Positions 14,355 through 22,053 of a stretch of 22,053 bases of DNA are shown here, piece after piece; position 1 is the first letter of the stretch; each line of letters starts with the position of its first letter. Location of the stretch: the NCBI GenBank assembly GCA_900549085.1, contig URMO01000031.1, positions 1 to 22,053 of the forward strand. The letters are read 5' to 3'. Under the pieces are notes generated by a model. It ran no database searches, was not told where the DNA came from, and saw only the letters and a list, made by a program, of their open reading frames with translations. Source of the stretch: an uncultured Collinsella sp. (GTDB taxonomy: Bacteria > Actinomycetota > Coriobacteriia > Coriobacteriales > Coriobacteriaceae). The translations under genes were made by a program, and so were the position numbers.

Positions 14355-14579
14355 CTACCAGTCCTCGTCTGCGCCGTAGTCATCGTCCGCGTCGTCGTCG
14401 ACGGCAAAGTCACGGAAGTCGGGGCCTTCGCGTTCGGCTCGGGCTAGGAGCTCTTGGGGCGACTCGTCCTCGATATCCATCACGTCGAGCATGGCGGCCG
14501 GAAAGCCCACGCCCGCCGCAGACCCCGCGCGGTCGAGCAGGCTCTCGCGCAGCTGATCTACGTCAACTTCGATCTTCAT
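14355..14579 (-). CDS. Small acidic protein of unknown function, last gene of the BREX-linked operon
   Basis: This 74-residue protein starts at an ATG at 14579 with AGGAGG 6 nt upstream, an excellent ribosome binding site, 28 nt after the stop of the preceding gene. The same frame is open further up, but that overlaps the upstream gene and is not used. The N-terminal part (MKIEVDVDQLRESLLDRAG, FPAAMLDVMDIED, PQELLARAEREGPDF) resembles, from memory, small uncharacterised proteins of Gram-positives beginning 'xIxVDxxxLRxxLxDxxG'. The C-terminus is a strongly acidic run (DDDADDDYGADEDW), unusual even for that group. Possible roles are a regulator, a partner of the 454-residue protein, or a DNA-mimic-like acidic protein; none is shown by sequence. 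It is likely translated from the BREX transcript. Confidence 0.75.
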   Translation of the reverse strand: MKIEVDVDQLRESLLDRAGSAAGVGFPAAMLDVMDIEDESPQELLARAEREGPDFRDFAVDDDADDDYGADEDW

Positions 14580-14607
14580 GGTGAAACCTCCTACCAGGCC
14601 AGGACCC

Positions 14608-15972
14608 CTACTCAGCAGCGCCAAGCTCATCCACGGCAGCAACAAAAGCCGCCGCCTGCTTGTCGTCCATCTGCGCAGCCAAACGCCCCACGGGCTCATC
14701 GTAGGCGAACTGCACCTTATCGATAAAGCAATCCCAAGCACGCTCATCCACACGCACGGCGGCCTCGCAATACTGGCTGAGCTTTTTGAGTCCATACCAA
14801 AACGCATTCACATGGCGCGCAGGATCCTCATCCAGCACACCATCGTAGCGACGCCCGTTAAACTCGCGCATGCGCGCCACGGCAACCTTGAGCGAATCGC
14901 CGCCCTCGGCAGAAGCCTCATCAACCAGCTCGGGAATCGCAACCTCACGCCGAACAGTATGCCTGGTTGCACCATCGTACTCGCCCACCAGCACGTCCTC
15001 ATCAAGCCGAGAATCGTAGTCCAAATAGCTCGTGCCACAACAAATGCCGTGCGGCGAGCCCGTGCCAAATGCGCAGAACAACCCGCCGTCGGCAACAACA
15101 CGACGGTAGGTCTCAAACGACTTCTTAACCTGAGCGAGCAACTCGGAAAGCTCCCCGGCATCGCACGCCGTCTCGATCGCAACGCAGGCAGGCTCGGGCA
15201 ACGATCCCGGCTCCACCATGCTCCCCGCAACGCGGGCGGCGCGCTCGGCCCGATACGCCTGCGCCGCCAAGCGCGCTCGCTGCGCAGCGCCGCGCACGTT
15301 GGTAAGTTCACGCTCCAACGCCACGTCACCACCTACATCGCCAGCCAAATCGCCCGTAAACCCGTCAGCGCGCTGCGGGCCCGTCGCACTCAGCTCGGAC
15401 TCAAACGTCGCTGTGATCATACCCGCAAGGTCCGTCGCGTCGGCGGCACAGCGCATCTGCTCCAGCTGCGTACACAGCAGGTCGGCATCCAAAGGCACGG
15501 CATCCACAACGCGCACGTCACTCAGACGCTCCACGCCCTGCAGCACCATAGCCCCCGCAGCATCGTACGCCGCACGAACCCTGTCCGCCGTATTGGCGCG
15601 CAGCTTTACCTCGATAAACGCAAGCGTCTGCTCCAAACGGGCCAGCAGCTCGGCCTTGTCCTCCATACGCAAAAAGGCAGCATAGCGACGCTCCATTCGC
15701 AGCGGACCAACAATGCCCGCCTGCTTGCGAGCGTATGCAAGCGCAGCGCCCTCAACACGACGGATATACCCGTCAACAGCCCGCACGGCAGACTCGCGTG
15801 CAGCGTGCTCGGCGGTCTCGATGCCCCTAAGCACGCCCAGCAGCTCGCGGGAGCGCACCTTTCGAACCAACTCCCCGCGATCGTACTGCTCAAGCGCCGC
15901 CTGGCGCTTGGCTACCGATCCAAAGCCAAACAGCTCGTCGAGCAACTCGCCAACAGAACGCTCGCCCGCCAT
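14608..15972 (-). CDS. Unrecognised 454-residue, mostly helical protein encoded directly after brxL
   Basis: The ATG at 15972 has TAGGAGG 7 nt upstream; the 39 codons before it in frame are rejected. The gene follows brxL by 73 nt on the same strand with no terminator between, so co-transcription with pglX-pglZ-brxL is likely. I recognise no domain. The N-terminal ~250 residues are Ala/Arg/Glu-rich and look helical, possibly coiled coil (ELLGVLRGIETAEHAARESA, RMERRYAAFLRMEDKAELLA). The middle has a Cys- and Gly-containing patch, FCAFGTGSPHGICCG (C300, C311, C312). The C-terminal part has NAFWYGLKKLSQYCEAAV and ends VAAVDELGAAE. There is no signal peptide, membrane segment or nucleotide-binding motif. 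It could be a BREX accessory protein, an independent defence gene carried in the island, or an unrelated passenger. Confidence 0.8.
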   Translation of the reverse strand: MAGERSVGELLDELFGFGSVAKRQAALEQYDRGELVRKVRSRELLGVLRGIETAEHAARESAVRAVDGYIRRVEGAALAYARKQAGIVGPLRMERRYAAFLRMEDKAELLARLEQTLAFIEVKLRANTADRVRAAYDAAGAMVLQGVERLSDVRVVDAVPLDADLLCTQLEQMRCAADATDLAGMITATFESELSATGPQRADGFTGDLAGDVGGDVALERELTNVRGAAQRARLAAQAYRAERAARVAGSMVEPGSLPEPACVAIETACDAGELSELLAQVKKSFETYRRVVADGGLFCAFGTGSPHGICCGTSYLDYDSRLDEDVLVGEYDGATRHTVRREVAIPELVDEASAEGGDSLKVAVARMREFNGRRYDGVLDEDPARHVNAFWYGLKKLSQYCEAAVRVDERAWDCFIDKVQFAYDEPVGRLAAQMDDKQAAAFVAAVDELGAAE

Positions 15973-16045
15973 GGCAAGGCCTCCTACTCGAACACGCCAA
16001 CACGCCCGCGGGCCCACGCGCACGCAAACCCGCTCGCCCGCACTC

Positions 16046-18409
16046 CTACAGATCCAGAGCCTTTTTCGCAGCGTCAACCGGGTCGCCATCCATGTAGAAC
16101 ACCGGGCTCAGGCCCGAGATAATCTCGGACGAAACGCTCTGCAGGCCCGCGATGGCACTCAGCGGCAAAATCACGCGCTTGGCGCCGGCGTTTTTGGCCA
16201 CGCGCATAATGTCCTCGAGCCCGCGGATCTCATCCATAGAGCCCGACATGCGCAAGATTCCCGGAATCGCCAGCGCAGGCATCACCGGGCGGTTGCACGC
16301 CGCAGAGCAAAGTCCCACAAACTCGGCGAGCGAAACTTCCTCGGACAGGCCCTTGCTCTGCAGGTCGTTGTAGAACAGCAGGTAATCCTTGGAGCCAATG
16401 TGCATGCCCGGCGCCACGCGGTTCGCCAGGTTCACAAAGTTGTCGAACGCGGCTTCCAGCGTATCGCGCACCGGCTTGTTAAAGGCCACGCCCTCGTACT
16501 TAAACTTGCACTCGCCGGCAACGGCCTTGTTCTCCAGCTTGTACACGGCAACCTCGCCGCCCTGCGACCTGCCCACGCCAAATACGTGGCCGGACAGCAG
16601 CGGCCCGTCGGGAATCAGCGTGTCCTCGGTCTGCTCGGGCACGCGCACCACGTGCACGTCCTGCGGGTTGTCGGCATCCATATAACCCAGGTTGACGTCG
16701 ATAAACTCGACGCCCGCCATAATCTTGAGCTGCTCCTTTACACGGCGACGGCCCTCGATGGCGTAGTCCAGCAGCCAGCGCACGTCGTCCTTGTCCATAG
16801 CCTCGTCGGGGAACAGCAGCTTGGCCAGGCCGCTAAAGGTCTTGCGCACGGCGATCTCGTCACGCTTGTTAAAGTCGCTGTTAAAGCGGAAATACCGGTC
16901 GATATGGTGCGTAAAATCCTTGCGGCGCATCTCCTTGCAAAACTCCGACAGGCAGTCGGTGATCAGGCCATAATGCCCGGTCAGCAGGCTCGAGCGCATC
17001 TTGGGAATTTCCCAGCCCGGCAGGTAATAGTGGATACGGTCGAAGAAGGCCGAATCGTTGTTAAACTCCGGCGGGAACGGATCAAACAGGTGCGTGGTCT
17101 TAAGGACGTTTTGCACGGTATCGTTGATGTTGCCCTCGAAGACCATGGAGGCGTCGGCGTTAATCTGGTCGCGGCCGCGTGCGTAACTGCCACTCGCCAT
17201 GTAGTCCTTCATGATCTGCACGGCGTTGGTGTCCTTAAACCGCATGCCGGCGACCTCGTCAAACGTCACACAGTCCCAGTGTCCCACCAGGCCCACGCGG
17301 TCGGCGCGCATAGAGTTCATACGGCCGAACAGGTTGGCCGTAGTGGTCTGGCCGCCCGAAAGCAAAATGGCGTAGGGCGAGACCTCTTTGTAGATGTGGC
17401 TCTTACCGGTACCGCGGGGACCCAGCTCGCACAGGTTGTAGTTGCGCTCGATGAGCGGCACCATACGCTCGATAAAGTGCAAGCGCTCTTTCTCGGAAAG
17501 CTCGCTGGGCTCATAGCCAGCGGAGCGCAGCAGCATGTTGAGCCACTCGTCGCGCGAGAAATACTGGCGCTCTTCGACCATGGCATCCAGGTCCAGGTTG
17601 GGCATCTGAATGGGCGTGAGCGACGCCACGCTGAACGGAGAGTCCTCGGGCCCACGCTTCTTACGCTTGGCCTTGGCGCGGCGCGGCACATCGTCGCCAA
17701 AGACCTCCATGCCAAACTCGTCTTCCTCATCCAAGGGGTGACGATACTCGATGCTCATAATGCACCAAATGCCGCCCTGCAGAATCTTGGAATAGTCGCG
17801 CACGTACTCGGCCGGCATCACAAACGGTTCTATGGTCAGGTTGGCAAACGATGCCACGTAGATGTCTTTGTACTCGTCGAGCTTGGCCGTCACCTTGTCG
17901 ATGATGGTAAAGCGGCCCAGTTCGCGAATCTTGGACTTAATGCGCTCGGACTCGTCGGGACGCACGTAGTTATCAGTGAGGATCCTGCGGATGCGATCCA
18001 GGCCCTCTGCCACGGCTTCCTCGTCATCGGTCGAGCAGTACATGCCCAGCAGGTACTCCAGCACAAAGGTGGGCACGTTGGCGCCGCGCTTCATAAAGGC
18101 CGTCAGGTCCTTGCGCACGATCTTGCCGCCAAAGTGCTCGAGCAGCTTACCGTCCAGCCCGTCCATGTCGTAGCCCTCATCCTCGGGAGCCTCGGCTGCA
18201 GCCTGGTCATAGCCATCGGTCGAGGACTCGTCCTCGGCGGCCACCGCAGCCTCAGCGGGCGCGGCAGCAGTCGCCGGCTCCGGGGCAGGCGCAGCGGTCT
18301 CGGCCTCCGGGGCCTTCACGGGCGCGGCCTCAGGCATCGCAGCCTCCGCAGGCACATCCACATCAATCGAGGGGACTTCCCACAGATCGTCGTCATGGCT
18401 ATCAAACAT
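16046..18409 (-). CDS. brxL: BREX system AAA+ ATPase with Lon-like C-terminal domain, BrxL
   Basis: BrxL is a core protein of type 1 BREX, an AAA+ ATPase with a Lon-protease-like C-terminal domain that has been reported to bind DNA. Here it has 787 residues. Core homology begins near residue 82 (LDGKLLEHFGGKIVRKDLT) and continues through VLEYLLGMYC, NYVRPDE, the Walker A GPRGTGKS (K336), the Walker B FDE (D384, E385), DYMASGSYARGR and GWEIPKMR. The Lon-like end is GAKRVILPL...PVDAAKKAL. I do not see a clear Lon Ser-Lys catalytic dyad. Residues 1-81 are an Ala/Pro/Glu-rich, probably disordered extension, and there is a basic insertion (RRAKAKRKKRG) near 240-250. The ATG at 18409 is preferred over a GTG at 18418, because AGGAG lies 8 nt before it and overlaps the pglZ stop codon, suggesting translational coupling. 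Confidence 0.95.
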   Translation of the reverse strand: MFDSHDDDLWEVPSIDVDVPAEAAMPEAAPVKAPEAETAAPAPEPATAAAPAEAAVAAEDESSTDGYDQAAAEAPEDEGYDMDGLDGKLLEHFGGKIVRKDLTAFMKRGANVPTFVLEYLLGMYCSTDDEEAVAEGLDRIRRILTDNYVRPDESERIKSKIRELGRFTIIDKVTAKLDEYKDIYVASFANLTIEPFVMPAEYVRDYSKILQGGIWCIMSIEYRHPLDEEDEFGMEVFGDDVPRRAKAKRKKRGPEDSPFSVASLTPIQMPNLDLDAMVEERQYFSRDEWLNMLLRSAGYEPSELSEKERLHFIERMVPLIERNYNLCELGPRGTGKSHIYKEVSPYAILLSGGQTTTANLFGRMNSMRADRVGLVGHWDCVTFDEVAGMRFKDTNAVQIMKDYMASGSYARGRDQINADASMVFEGNINDTVQNVLKTTHLFDPFPPEFNNDSAFFDRIHYYLPGWEIPKMRSSLLTGHYGLITDCLSEFCKEMRRKDFTHHIDRYFRFNSDFNKRDEIAVRKTFSGLAKLLFPDEAMDKDDVRWLLDYAIEGRRRVKEQLKIMAGVEFIDVNLGYMDADNPQDVHVVRVPEQTEDTLIPDGPLLSGHVFGVGRSQGGEVAVYKLENKAVAGECKFKYEGVAFNKPVRDTLEAAFDNFVNLANRVAPGMHIGSKDYLLFYNDLQSKGLSEEVSLAEFVGLCSAACNRPVMPALAIPGILRMSGSMDEIRGLEDIMRVAKNAGAKRVILPLSAIAGLQSVSSEIISGLSPVFYMDGDPVDAAKKALDL

Positions 18410-18420
18410 AGGGCACACTC

Positions 18421-21102
18421 CTAAAAACCAAAGTCAGCAACGGGGGCAAACGAAACGGCAATGGTGTACGTCTCGCGCCAAACGATCTTGCCCGACTGGG
18501 CATCGCGACAAACCAGCAAATGGGACGAACCGGATCCAAATGACACGCCTGACTTAAGCGTAAAGCGAGCCTCGACCACGCGATCCTGCGGGTTGGGCGA
18601 GGTCATGTCCGCATGCACGCGGGCAACATCGCTCACCTCGTTGCCGGTCTCGTCGGTAAACACCAGCTCGTACTCGCACGGCAGCACCTTGCCCGTTGCG
18701 GCCTCGTCCTGCAGCAACTTAATGCCAAACAGCGAGTTGGTAACGCGGCGGCTCTCGCTCAGCACTCGCAGTTGAGCCATTTGCGTGTCGACAAATTCCT
18801 TTGAAGACGCGCTCAGGCGGCGATACCCGACCACCGGCACCACAAGCTCCTGCAAGCTCACGCCGCCATGCACGTAGCGCTTGGTTCCGCCGGGTCGCTT
18901 GTAGTGCACGATCCCGCGCGGGGCCAAGCCAACATAACCGCCGCCCGGCACCACGTGGTCCATGTTCATGGCCAAATACGGGCTACCGTCCGCACCGTTA
19001 GCGATATCGGCCAAGGCGTCGCCCTGAGCGACCACCGCATGGCGCTTGCCAAACAGCACCGGGTCGTCGGGCAGGTCATTCTTGCCCAAGAACAGGCATT
19101 CCGGCAGCTCGTTGGCCGTATACAAAAAACCATGATCGGATGTAATCGTCACACGGGCACCCGGCGCGTCAGTGCACACGCGCTTGGCAATCGAGACCAA
19201 CTCGTCCACGCTCTCGGCGCATGCATCGAACACGTCGCTTTCGGTGGCGAGCTTCTCCCCCGTCGCGTCGATCTTGTTGTGATACAGGTACACGATCTCG
19301 CTGGACTTGATCAGCTCCTTGCGGTCGGCGGCAGGCATATCCAAATACGCCGCAGCGCTCAGGGCACGACCCGTAGGCGCGGCCTTCTGCAGCACCGCCT
19401 GACGCTCGACCGTAGAACCCGTCGGCATACCGTCGAGCAGCACGGCGCCTGTTTCCATATTGAGCGTCATAGCCTGATGCGGCAACAGCGCCGGCATGCC
19501 CATCTCGGTAATAGAGGGGAACATCGCCTGCACGCTACCCATGCGCACCTCGCCGCCGCGCTCGCGCTCCAAAGCGGCAGCCACGTCCTGCGCCACTTCG
19601 TAACGCAGAGCATCGCTAATCAGGACCACCTTGGTCTTGGCACTACCAGCATACGTGGGCAGCGTCTCCCAATAGAACAGGTCTTGGCGGGCGACACCCT
19701 CAACATAGCCAGCATCGCGCCACTGCGCCTGAGCGGCATTGGCCCAGCACGCGTTGCTCTCGGTCAGATACCAGTTAACGTAGTTGTTCTCGGCCCACTC
19801 GACCGCGCGGCGCTCGGGCTCCTCCAGCAGGTCGACACCACGCAGCTTGCAGCGCTCGTTGGCCTGACGCAGCGCGCGATAGGCCGCATCCATGCGCCAC
19901 CAATCCGAGGTGTAGGCCTCCCACACCTCGGCCGCCTGGGCAATATGGAATCCGCCCGCATGGTCGCGCTTAAAGGCCGCCATGTCGGCCAACGCCAAAA
20001 GCACCTGGTAGTAGCAGGCGACATCGTCGTACCAGCACAGGTCGCGACGGGCCGAGGCAACACGACGGGACTCGTCAACGCGGTCGGCTCCCTGCGCCAG
20101 CGAGGTGAGCAAGTCGCTCAAAATGGCCTCGTCAACGCACGGGAATACATCGAGCCGCAGCAGATCGTCGGTAGACAGAGCGCCAAACACGTGGCGCAGG
20201 CCGCACGCGTCCTGGACCAGCTCGCAAATCTCACGCAGGTCATCAGACGCCGCGGCATCGCCCGCCCACTCGCGGACAACCGCGATGCAATACGGCGCAT
20301 AGGCAGGCGCAATATGGTTGGAGAGCTTTTGCAGCGCAGCGGCCGGCACCAACGAGGCCGCGGCCGTGAGCAGCACATGGGCGGCAAAATCCTGCAGCGA
20401 GTCGCGCTCGAACAGCGCACCCTCAAAGCCCGTGCGCTGACGCACAAAGGCAGCAAGACTGTCGGCGGCCTCAAACTTTTGCGCCAGTTCCGCCAGTGCC
20501 TCCGGGCCATCGTGCAGCAGCTTAGTCAGGCACGCGCGCACAATAAACGGCATGGTGGCAGCACTGGGGTCCGAGCCGTCAAACATGGCGGCCAGCAGGC
20601 CCAGCTCAACATCGGCCGCACACGCAGGCGCGGGCATGCACTTGGAAAACTTGGCGACGCGGCCCTTGGCGGCAAAGAACGACTTGTGCGCCTGCAGCGC
20701 CTTACGAATATCCCGTGCGTTCGAAGCCCCCAGCTGATCGGCCAGCAGCGACAGATAGTCCGCCGAGAACTGATCGGCGTACAGCTCAACATCGGCCAGC
20801 CAATCGCCCTCAAGGCTACCGCGCCCCTGCTGGCGATACACCAGCATGTCGCTCGTGGTGTCCTCGCGCGCGATAAGGCGCTTGACCTCAAACATATGCC
20901 CGTCGCAAGCCTCCACAAAGCGCACCGGACGCGGCAGGCGCTGCTCTATCGCTTCGCCAAAGCCGCCCTCGGCAAGCTCGGCAAACGTGGCGGCAAACTC
21001 GCCCTCTGCGTCGTGCCACACCACCACGCGGCGCTCACGGCAATCGGGCAGCGGCTGTTCAAAGCGCGCTGCCAGCTCTTCAATTACATCGAACTTTGCC
21101 AT
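18421..21102 (-). CDS. pglZ: BREX type 1 alkaline-phosphatase-fold protein PglZ
   Basis: PglZ is the signature protein of BREX, with an alkaline-phosphatase-superfamily domain, and is needed for phage defence and BREX methylation. This copy has 893 residues, normal for type A PglZ. The metal-site motifs are VVLISDALRYE (D497), ITSDHGF (D656, H657) and HGGVSLQE (H745). The N-terminal half is a variable helical region (VVVWHDAEGEF near the start; FSADYLSLLADQLG). The ATG at 21102 has only a weak GGGA upstream and lies 60 nt after the pglX stop, so it may depend partly on coupling to pglX. The pglZ stop TAG is part of the brxL ribosome binding site. Position between pglX and brxL is the standard type 1 order. 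Confidence 0.97.
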   Translation of the reverse strand: MAKFDVIEELAARFEQPLPDCRERRVVVWHDAEGEFAATFAELAEGGFGEAIEQRLPRPVRFVEACDGHMFEVKRLIAREDTTSDMLVYRQQGRGSLEGDWLADVELYADQFSADYLSLLADQLGASNARDIRKALQAHKSFFAAKGRVAKFSKCMPAPACAADVELGLLAAMFDGSDPSAATMPFIVRACLTKLLHDGPEALAELAQKFEAADSLAAFVRQRTGFEGALFERDSLQDFAAHVLLTAAASLVPAAALQKLSNHIAPAYAPYCIAVVREWAGDAAASDDLREICELVQDACGLRHVFGALSTDDLLRLDVFPCVDEAILSDLLTSLAQGADRVDESRRVASARRDLCWYDDVACYYQVLLALADMAAFKRDHAGGFHIAQAAEVWEAYTSDWWRMDAAYRALRQANERCKLRGVDLLEEPERRAVEWAENNYVNWYLTESNACWANAAQAQWRDAGYVEGVARQDLFYWETLPTYAGSAKTKVVLISDALRYEVAQDVAAALERERGGEVRMGSVQAMFPSITEMGMPALLPHQAMTLNMETGAVLLDGMPTGSTVERQAVLQKAAPTGRALSAAAYLDMPAADRKELIKSSEIVYLYHNKIDATGEKLATESDVFDACAESVDELVSIAKRVCTDAPGARVTITSDHGFLYTANELPECLFLGKNDLPDDPVLFGKRHAVVAQGDALADIANGADGSPYLAMNMDHVVPGGGYVGLAPRGIVHYKRPGGTKRYVHGGVSLQELVVPVVGYRRLSASSKEFVDTQMAQLRVLSESRRVTNSLFGIKLLQDEAATGKVLPCEYELVFTDETGNEVSDVARVHADMTSPNPQDRVVEARFTLKSGVSFGSGSSHLLVCRDAQSGKIVWRETYTIAVSFAPVADFGF

Positions 21103-21162
21103 CTAACAATCCCACTGTCATACCGGTCAAAACAATTCGCGTAACGCGTAATCACGTGTGCA

Positions 21163-22053
21163 TTATTTTATCTTTGCCAGCACATCCTGGAACTTGGCAT
21201 AGTTGACCTTAACGCCGTCGTCCAGGTCGATCTTGATCATCTGGTCGGCCAGGTGATGCAGCTTTTCCTCGTAGGCAACGGTCTCGGTCAGCTGATCCTT
21301 GAGCTTTTTGATGCACTTGGTCAGCGCGACCTTCTCGCCGCGCTCCGCCGTGGCCAGCGCGTCCTCGGCGTCGGCAATCTGCGAGCGATAGCGCTCCTGC
21401 TGCTCGTGAACGTAGTCGGTACGAATGCGCGCCAGCAAGTCGGGCGTGTAGCGATGCATGTACACCAGGGCCATAAAGCCGTTCTTTTTGCCCGAATCAA
21501 ACAGCCAGTAGATAGGACGCTTCTTGTAGGTCTGGCAGTGGTCCTTAAAGAAGTCCTTCAAAAAGTAGGTGCGGATGACCTCGCGCGAGGTGCCCTTGCC
21601 GCCGAGCGCCTCGGCAATAAAGGCTAGGTTCTGCTCGAGCGTTTCCTCGCCGTACACAGTGCGCACAAAGTCAATAAAATAGCGCACGATGTCGTCGTCA
21701 AAGTACTCGTCGTCGGTAATGGGCAACACGTTGTCGCCATCGGGCATAAAGGTCACGTGATCGGGGTCGGGCATCTTGGCCAGATAGTCGTTGACCGTGG
21801 CACCCTGGTCGGCAAGAACCAGACCGTCCACGTCCAGCGAATAGCGGCCAAACATGCAGCCCACGGCATAGCTTATGAGCGAGGTGATCTCGTCGCGCTT
21901 GGTACGCACATACTTGTTGCCCTTGTAGCTCTCGGGAATCTCTTCGGCGGTGTCGAAGATGCGCGCTACCGAGACGTACTTGTCCTCGACCTCGATGGGT
22001 ACCTCGCCCTCCATGTTGTAGATCTTGGCAAAGATTCGGTTGAGCTCCTCCTC
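21163..22053 (-). CDS. pglX: BREX type 1 adenine-specific DNA methyltransferase PglX, C-terminal part
   Basis: The frame is open from the window's right edge to a TAA at 21163, giving the last 296 residues of PglX. The methyltransferase catalytic domain with its NPPY-type motif lies outside. The visible part matches the PglX C-terminal region: EELNRIFAKIYNMEGE, EVEDKYVSVARI, ITSLISYAVGCMFGRYSLD, GLVLADQG, LPITDDEYFDDDIV, LKDFFKDHCQTYKKRPIYWLFDSGKKNGFMALVYMHRY and a helical end (VHEQQERYRSQIADAEDAL, KKLKDQLTE). PglX methylates an adenine in a non-palindromic site, marking the host genome as self. An internal ATG at 22014 is not the start, since homology continues upstream of it. No frameshift or truncation is seen in this portion. 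Confidence 0.96.
   Translation of the reverse strand, partial: EEELNRIFAKIYNMEGEVPIEVEDKYVSVARIFDTAEEIPESYKGNKYVRTKRDEITSLISYAVGCMFGRYSLDVDGLVLADQGATVNDYLAKMPDPDHVTFMPDGDNVLPITDDEYFDDDIVRYFIDFVRTVYGEETLEQNLAFIAEALGGKGTSREVIRTYFLKDFFKDHCQTYKKRPIYWLFDSGKKNGFMALVYMHRYTPDLLARIRTDYVHEQQERYRSQIADAEDALATAERGEKVALTKCIKKLKDQLTETVAYEEKLHHLADQMIKIDLDDGVKVNYAKFQDVLAKIK

Noticed and set aside
14578..16122. Plus-strand open frame of 514 codons opposite the 454-residue gene
   Set aside because: The minus-strand frame has an ideal ribosome binding site and operon spacing. The plus frame has neither, and it is Arg/His/Gln-rich.
15713..18424. Plus-strand open frame of 903 codons opposite brxL
   Set aside because: It is a shadow of brxL caused by codon bias. 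Its composition (His/Val/Leu/Gly repeats) is typical of antisense frames.
18868..21144. Very long plus-strand open frame opposite pglZ (758 codons)
   Set aside because: It is a high-GC shadow of pglZ. It lacks a ribosome binding site and recognisable motifs, while the minus strand has clear PglZ motifs.

Overview
The window is GC-rich (by eye well above 55%) and its gene content and gene styles fit a Gram-positive actinobacterium of the class Coriobacteriia, most likely Collinsella or a close relative. That placement rests on protein style and on intergenic hairpin families, not on a marker gene. No rRNA, tRNA, CRISPR array, transposase or integrase was found.

Layout. (1) 1-1259, minus: a PflX-type radical SAM protein whose reading frame continues, past the normal family end, into about 130 extra residues and off the left edge. 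(2) 1260-1788: a long intergenic stretch with a candidate 6S-like structured RNA. (3) 1789-4176, plus: a WecA/TagO/MraY-family lipid-carrier sugar-phosphate transferase, then tryptophanyl-tRNA synthetase and a strong terminator. (4) 4570-9185, minus: an O6-methylguanine-DNA methyltransferase-family protein, a DegV fatty-acid-binding protein, a MarR regulator, a B3/B4-domain protein with an attenuator-like leader, and ATP-type PEP carboxykinase. Four copies of one dispersed hairpin sit 11-28 nt past stop codons in this block and look like intrinsic terminators. (5) 9511-11091, plus: a Wzx-like flippase. (6) 11479-12318, minus: a PPP-type phosphatase. (7) 12639-14240, plus: a CPA1 Na+(K+)/H+ antiporter with two RCK_C domains. 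(8) 14355-22053, minus: the 3' half of a type 1 BREX phage-defence operon, read right to left as pglX (3' part) - pglZ - brxL, followed in the same direction by an unrecognised 454-residue protein and a 74-residue very acidic protein.

How it works together. The left two thirds are ordinary chromosomal genes in short, mostly single-gene units divided by palindromic intergenic elements. The right third is a defence locus: PglX (adenine methyltransferase), PglZ (alkaline-phosphatase-fold protein) and BrxL (AAA+ ATPase with a Lon-like C-terminal part) belong to BREX. The upstream brxA, brxB and brxC expected for type 1 would lie beyond the right edge. The most interesting material is the two-gene extension after brxL, the roughly 80-residue low-complexity N-terminal extension of BrxL, the PflX C-terminal extension, the attenuator leader of the B3/B4 gene, and the several families of palindromic intergenic elements.
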